Positions 59,096-64,000 of a stretch of 64,000 bases of DNA are shown piece by piece. The stretch spans positions 9,903,539 through 9,967,538 of the forward strand of contig NC_133218.1 of NCBI RefSeq assembly GCF_040436345.1, given 5' to 3'. The notes beneath the pieces are model-generated. The model ran no database searches, had not been told where the DNA came from, and saw only the letters and a list, made by a program, of their open reading frames with translations. Both the position numbers and the translations under genes were made by a program. The stretch is from Pagrus major (taxonomy: Eukaryota > Chordata > Actinopteri > Spariformes > Sparidae). Positions within the stretch are counted from its first letter, which is position 1; each line of letters begins with the position of its first letter.

Positions 59096-60090
59096 TCAAG
59101 AATAAACTTTAAACTTCTGAACTGAATTGACTTGTCTCAGGTCATGTGTCAACCTACACTGTAGTCCACACAGGCCACATCAGCTACATTATAACCGCAC
59201 TGGTTCTGTCTGAGTTGCATTTTTACTTTATTTTTAGTATGCAGTGCATACTAAAAAAATTAAGCGGGGAAGCTTTTTTCTGCATGCATGAAACAGCAGG
59301 TTTTTTTCACAGGTAATCATTCATAAGACTGATTATATTTACTTAATGACTTGATAACTTTATGCTATTCTTGTAACTAGTTTCATATAAGAAGTTAACA
59401 GTTTTTGTTCAGTGGCAGCGATGGGTAGAAAGTCGCTCAGTTCACATACAAAGTAATCTGTTGATTCAGAAATTAACTCACAGATTCATTTTTTTCACTC
59501 AAAGTCTATTTTCCTCATAGCAGTGGACAGAAGACACTGCACTGACTTATCCCTACTCTGCAGCTCAACTGAACTGGCTGCTTCACTCTGTGACTGTGAG
59601 CGTCCATTTTTAATCACAGCACTTTATAGCAGGTTTTTAATTCAGTGAATGAGTAACTGTCTTAACATTTTCATTCATGTCAAGGGTGGTAGTGATTTAG
59701 TTAAGAAAATAGGTGTGAGGTTAGCCACATGAAAGTGAGTGACAGCAGCACTTTACTGACAAGTAGAGGACAGACTTTGAAAGCTGACTTTATTCCTCCA
59801 AACAATCTTAAAATAGGACCATTTGTGTGAGTACCCAGCAATCTACATGCACGTCTTCTAATTACAGCTGTGGACAGCATGGGGACGTGATGCATGCTCA
59901 CTATACTATATGGTGAGCTGGTTTATGGCTGGTGGCTCCCCTGTTCATTTGTCACATATTTATCTTAAAAGTGAATAAACCAGGCCCTGTTGTGCCATCT
60001 CTAACCGTACAATGCTGTGCTGCTTGTCTCTGTTTTTCAGGTCACTCACGGTGTATCTGCAGAGTCCACTATCACTGCTCTAAAATGATA
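59096..60090. other. Region downstream of the GPR56-like gene
   Basis: No exon with a GAIN or 7TM signature is found. An AATAAA occurs at about 59,100 (plus strand). A short frame with acceptor 'tgtttttcag' at 60,040 leads into the duplicated block. Confidence 0.4.
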
Positions 60091-61138
60091 GAAAAACGTG
60101 TTTTTGTGATTTTGAAGAATGCTACAAAGCCTGTTGTGAGGCTATAACACTTGACATAAATTCATTTGTATACTGGTACATTCCAGGCTTGGCATCTTTG
60201 ACCTCCTTGTACATTTAATTTGATTCTCTCTGAAGTCTGCCCATTGTATACGAAATAGTTTAAACAAACTCAATCAGAAATGATAATTTTTCTCAGAATA
60301 ATTAGACATTTAATGAAATAGTCTCGAGAGTTAAATTTGATACTGTATGTCTCATGTCCGCCATAAAAATAAGGCTACATACAGCAGTTTGGTTAGTTTA
60401 ATTTAGCCTGAAGACTTTAAAGAGGAGGAAACCCAGAAGGAAGAGGAAGGTAGCACAGCTCTGTCCAAAGATGGTTAAAAAATGTAATATTATTAATTCA
60501 ATATTTTTTTTAAATCTCCCTTCCACAACAGATTGTATCTGGTTTGTTTGATCCAAACAGCATATAATATGTGAAGAAGTATGTAAGAACACTGAGAGTT
60601 AACACTAAATTATGATTATGTGTATGATTGTATTGTTGTAATTAGCTGATTTGCCATTTCCCTCATCAATTTCTCTCTATTATATTAACATAACTAGTCC
60701 CATGAAATTAGCATTTAGCCTGATGCTGATGGTGTGTGAAGAACAGGCCATGTAAGGTCTCAAACACACCTCAAAACTTTGCAAGAACTATGTGAAGACC
60801 AAAGAAGACTGAGGTCCTGACTGTCATGGACATTTATGGGGGCACTTGAAGACTGAGAAGGCCGAGTATTCTGTAATATCACAAGAAGCTTCGTGGAACA
60901 ATGACAAATCATGCCTCAGGTTTTTACACAAACTTGTGGAGTCCATGCCAGCTCAAGCACATGCTGTGATTTTAAGCAAAAGAGGGACAAAACAAATACT
61001 AAGATATTCTGAAATGAATGCCCATTTTTCAAAGATTAAACTTTTTACTCAAATAGTTGAGCTGATATTAGCATTTATAATAAAAAAAACAGTATTACAT
61101 TCAAAACAAACGAAAATAGATGGATTTTTTTTGTCACA
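60091..61138 (+). repeat. Local duplication, copy 2 (with about 800 bp extra)
   Basis: Blocks 60,091-60,224 and 61,032-61,138 match 52,065-52,193 and 52,224-52,327. The extra about 800 bp lies between the blocks, so either copy 2 gained an insertion or copy 1 lost it. No clear terminal repeats mark the extra segment. Confidence 0.7.
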
Positions 61139-61230
61139 GCACGTGATCATTTGATTTGTGTTGGAGATTAAAGAAATGATCAAACTACATTGAGTTCAGT
61201 TTAGAATAACTAACACATTTTGGTCCATTT

Positions 61231-61253
61231 TAATAATAATAATAATAATAATA

Positions 61254-61292
<39 letters not shown>

Positions 61293-61385
61293 AATAATAC
61301 TTATCATTAATAATAATATTAATAATACTTATTATTAACAATAATAAAAATTATTAATAATTATTATTATTATTAATATTATTAA

Positions 61386-61422
<37 letters not shown>

Positions 61423-61425
61423 ATA
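61231..61425. repeat. (AAT)n-(ATT)n inverted trinucleotide array
   Basis: An AAT run is followed by long ATT runs with interruptions, so the array is self-complementary and could form a large hairpin or cruciform about 190 bp long. Confidence 0.9.
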
Positions 61426-61726
61426 TTCTATGTAAATAAAAACCTTTTTTTTACTTAAAGTCTGAATAGGGTCTGAAAAACATACTGAGTCATCTGAAGT
61501 ATATTATAAAACATTCAGCTCTTAATTTTGCAATGTATACATACTGTAAAAACCTCTTCTATTATACATGTCACAGTAATACAAACGACAACTACATTAG
61601 CTACATTAAAAGAGTTTGAATCACCTATAAAAAAACATTTTGGACAGTACAAAAATACAAATGAAGCTTAAATTTCATCTAAGGTTCAAGGAGAGCTCCA
61701 ATAATAATATATTGCTTTTCTTCACA
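61426..61726. other. Spacer before the Tc1-like element
   Basis: AT-rich; nothing recognised. Confidence 0.4.
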
Positions 61727-61728
61727 TA

Positions 61729-63287
61729 CACTGAACAAAAATATAAAAGCAACACTTTTGTTTTTGCTCCCATTTTTCATGAGCTGAACTCAAAGATCTA
61801 AAACATTTTCTAGATACACAAAAGACCATTTCCCTCAAATATTGTTCACAAATCTGTCTAAATCTGTGTTAGTGAGCACTTCTCCTTTGCCGAGATAATC
61901 CATCCCACCTCACAGGTGTGGCGTATCAAGATGCTGATTAGACAGCATGAATATTGCACAGGTGTGCCTTAGGCTGGCCACAATAAAAGGCCACTCTGCA
62001 ATGTGCAGTTTTGCTTTATTGGGGGGGGTCAGAAAACCAGTCAGTATCTGGTGTGACCACCATTTGCCCCATAGAGTTGATCAGGTTGTTGATTGTGGCC
62101 TGTGGAATGTTGGTCCACTCCTCTTCAATGGCTGTGCGAAGTTGCTGGATAATGGCAGGAACTGGAACACGCTGTTGTATACGCCGATCCAGAGCATCCC
62201 AAACATGCTCAATGGGTGACATGTCCGGTGAGTATGCTGGCCATGCAAGAACTGGGATGTTTTCAGCTTCCAGGAATGAATTGTGTACAGATCCTTGCAA
62301 CATGGGGCCGTGCATTACCACGCTGCAACATGAGGTGATGGTCGTGGATGAATGGCACAACAATGGGCCTCAGGATCTCGTCACGGTATCTGTGCATTCA
62401 CAATGCCATCGATAAAATGCACCTGTGTTTGTTGTCCATAACATATGCCTGACCATACCATAACCCCACCGCCACCATGGGCCACTCGATCCACAACGTT
62501 GACATCAGTTGACATCACGCTGTCTGCCATCTGCCCTGAACAGTGAAAACCGGGATTCATCCGTGAAGAGAACACCTCTCCTCGCCATCGAATGTGAGCA
62601 TTTGCCCACTCAAGTTGGTTACAAAGACGAACTGCAGTCAAGTCGAGCCCCCAATGAGGACGATGAGCATGCAGATGAGACGGTTTCTGACAGTCTGTGC
62701 AGAAATTCTTTGGTTATGCAAACGGATCGTTGCAGCAGCTGTCCGGGTGGCTGGTCTCAGACGATCTTGGATGTGAACATGCTGGATGTGGAGATCCTGG
62801 GCTGGGTGGTTACACGTGGTCTGCGGTTGTGAGGCTGGTTGGATGTACTGCCAAATTGTCTGAAACGCCTTTGGAGACGGCTTATGATAGAGAAATTAAC
62901 ATTCAATTCATGGGCAACAGCTCTGGTGGACATTCCTGCAGTCAGCATGCCAATTGCACGCTCCCACAAAACTTGCGACATCTGTGGCTTTGTGCTGTGT
63001 GATAAAACTGCACATTTCAGAGTGGCCTTTTATTGTGGCCAGCCTAAGGCACACCTGTGCAATATTCATGCTGTCTAATCAGCATCTTGATATGCCACAT
63101 CTATGAGGTGGGATGGATTATCTCGGCAAAGGAGAAGTGCTCACTAACACAGATTTAGACAGATTTGTGAACAATATTTGACAGAAATGGTCTTTTGTGT
63201 ATCTAGAAAATGTTTTAGATCTTTGAGTTCAACTCATGAAAAATGGGAGCAAAAACAAAAGTGTTGCTTTTATATTTTTGTTCAGTG
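61729..63287 (-). mobile_element. Tc1-like transposon, complete ends
   Basis: The 1,559-bp element begins cactgaacaaaaatataaaag and ends with its inverse, cttttatatttttgttcagtg, and is flanked by TA at 61,727-61,728 and 63,288-63,289. The terminal inverted repeats are about 280 bp long (61,729-62,012 and 63,002-63,287) and highly similar. TA duplication, long inverted repeats and a DDE transposase are Tc1/mariner signatures. The terminal words belong to a Tc1 group I know from many teleosts (and, reportedly, lampreys). High identity of the repeats points to a fairly recent insertion. Confidence 0.88.
62016..62981 (-). pseudogene. Tc1-like transposase, frameshifted
   Basis: The N-terminal DNA-binding part (62,981-62,757) reads MSQVLWERAIGMLTAGMSTR then AVAHELNVNFSIISRLQRR, a paired-type helix-turn-helix. 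The middle (62,641-62,381) has CNQLEWANAHIRW and VMVWSGICYGQQTQVHFIDG. The C-terminal part (62,363-62,016) has WPAYSPDMSPIEHVWDALDR, which includes the final DDE-motif residue. These three lie in different frames, with further deletions, so no active transposase is made. Homology to fish Tc1 transposases is clear. Confidence 0.85.
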
Positions 63288-63289
63288 TA

Positions 63290-63840
63290 CAATACAATGT
63301 AAACCACAGTGCAGTAACCTACAATCATTTAACACCCCCATGTTTCCCTGTCAGGAAATGAAGTTTAACTTCATCTAAACCTTTAAACAATTTAAAACCT
63401 CAAATAAATTCTTTCCCAGTCTAGATATTCTGAAAAAATCGGCTCCAGGCCTGTATTATGAGTGAAGGTGTCATTTAATCCCCAAAATCCAATCCAGTAT
63501 CGTGATATCTGTGAATTGCAAGTGTGCTTGTGTTCACCAACCCAGCTGCTCTGTGGTGATTAATATCACAGGATGCCAGAAGACTGAGAGGCGTAGGATG
63601 TAGTTGATATCTGGAGTCACTCTTCGGTTGTGGTTTGTCACTCAGACATGCCAGCGGTTACCACAGCTGATGGCATAATTTCAACTGAGGAAACAGTGAT
63701 TCTATTGGTGCAACACTCTTCTGCATTTTGTCATTTACAGTACTTGATAAGAATACTGTATTTTTACTGCTATGGCTTTGATTTTTCCACTGTATTAAGT
63801 TTCACATATTTTTTCCTTCAAAAAAAAAAAAATCAATCCA
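63290..63840. other. Intergenic; no gene seen
   Basis: The 99-codon frame at 63,630-63,929 has no recognisable domain. Confidence 0.4.
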
Positions 63841-63935
63841 GGCACTCCAAGTCAAGGTCAAATATAAAGAGCCAACATGTTTTAGCCCGTAGACCTTTAT
63901 CAGAGCTCCAGTTTGGAGCTTGGAAATGATAGCTT
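63841..63935 (-). repeat. Fish repeat with hammerhead-ribozyme-like core
   Basis: On the minus strand the order 'gagctctgataaaggtctac' and 'gggctaaaacatgttggctc' resembles the familiar CTGATGA-(stem)-GAAAC layout of hammerhead ribozymes found in retroelement repeats. The core is mutated (CTGATAA, AAAAC), so an active ribozyme is unlikely. Confidence 0.28.
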
Positions 63936-64000
63936 GGATTCGTAGTGGTTGAAACAAGCTGGCTTTTTTAATGATTGACGTTTTAATAATTTATCCACTA

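Noticed and set aside
1-64000. tRNA, rRNA, snRNA genes or CRISPR arrays
   Set aside because: No cloverleaf-like segments with box A/B, ribosomal stretches or regularly spaced repeat-spacer arrays were noticed. The 20-bp minisatellite has no spacers.

Overview
The window is nuclear DNA of a teleost fish, probably a percomorph. The evidence is its vertebrate split genes with GT-AG introns, long CA/GT microsatellites, many interspersed repeats typical of spiny-rayed fishes, and remnants of Tc1, hAT, Penelope-like and Ty3/gypsy elements. Family identifications rest on recognising protein and repeat patterns by eye; no database search was run.

Layout. 1-27 kb is a gene-poor, repeat-rich stretch. 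It holds a 1,025-bp element with LTR-type ends nested in an older repeat (8.67-9.70 kb), a 5'-truncated Penelope-like element with a GIY-YIG domain and a 13-bp target-site duplication (13.6-14.8 kb), several MITE candidates, and a weak trace of possible cytokine-receptor exons near 16.5-17.1 kb. 27.2-36.4 kb (minus strand) is a six-exon klhl23 locus. Its splice sites are preserved, but the reading frame has about five frameshifts and one stop codon, so it reads as a unitary pseudogene. Its introns contain a complete hAT-type nonautonomous element (32,739-34,101), and a (CCTCT)n array forms one polypyrimidine tract. 36.4-43.7 kb is intergenic repeat sequence.

43.8-44.8 kb (minus strand) is an intact three-exon phospho2 (241 codons plus stop). 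phospho2 lying upstream of klhl23 on the same strand is the arrangement known in human, where read-through transcripts occur. 47.0-51.5 kb (plus strand) is an intact nine-exon syap1 (359 aa), with one GC-AG intron whose acceptor abuts a GT microsatellite. phospho2 and syap1 are divergent and may share a promoter interval.

51.9-64 kb is another accessory region. It has a 5'-LTR-bearing but internally deleted gypsy element on the minus strand (53.3-56.2 kb), the first exons of a secreted or adhesion-GPCR (GPR56/ADGRG-like) extracellular gene that ends early (56.5-58.3 kb), paired blocks that indicate an old local duplication about 8 kb apart, a large AAT/ATT palindromic microsatellite, and a Tc1-like transposon with long inverted repeats and TA flanks (61,729-63,287) whose transposase is frameshifted.

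The two intact genes are independent housekeeping-type genes: a HAD phosphatase and a BSD-domain signalling adaptor. I found no RNA genes, CRISPR arrays or gene clusters that would form a new multi-gene system. The most interesting items are the broken klhl23 beside an intact phospho2, the microsatellite-embedded splice acceptors, the truncated GPR56-like gene, and the nested insertions with readable target sites.
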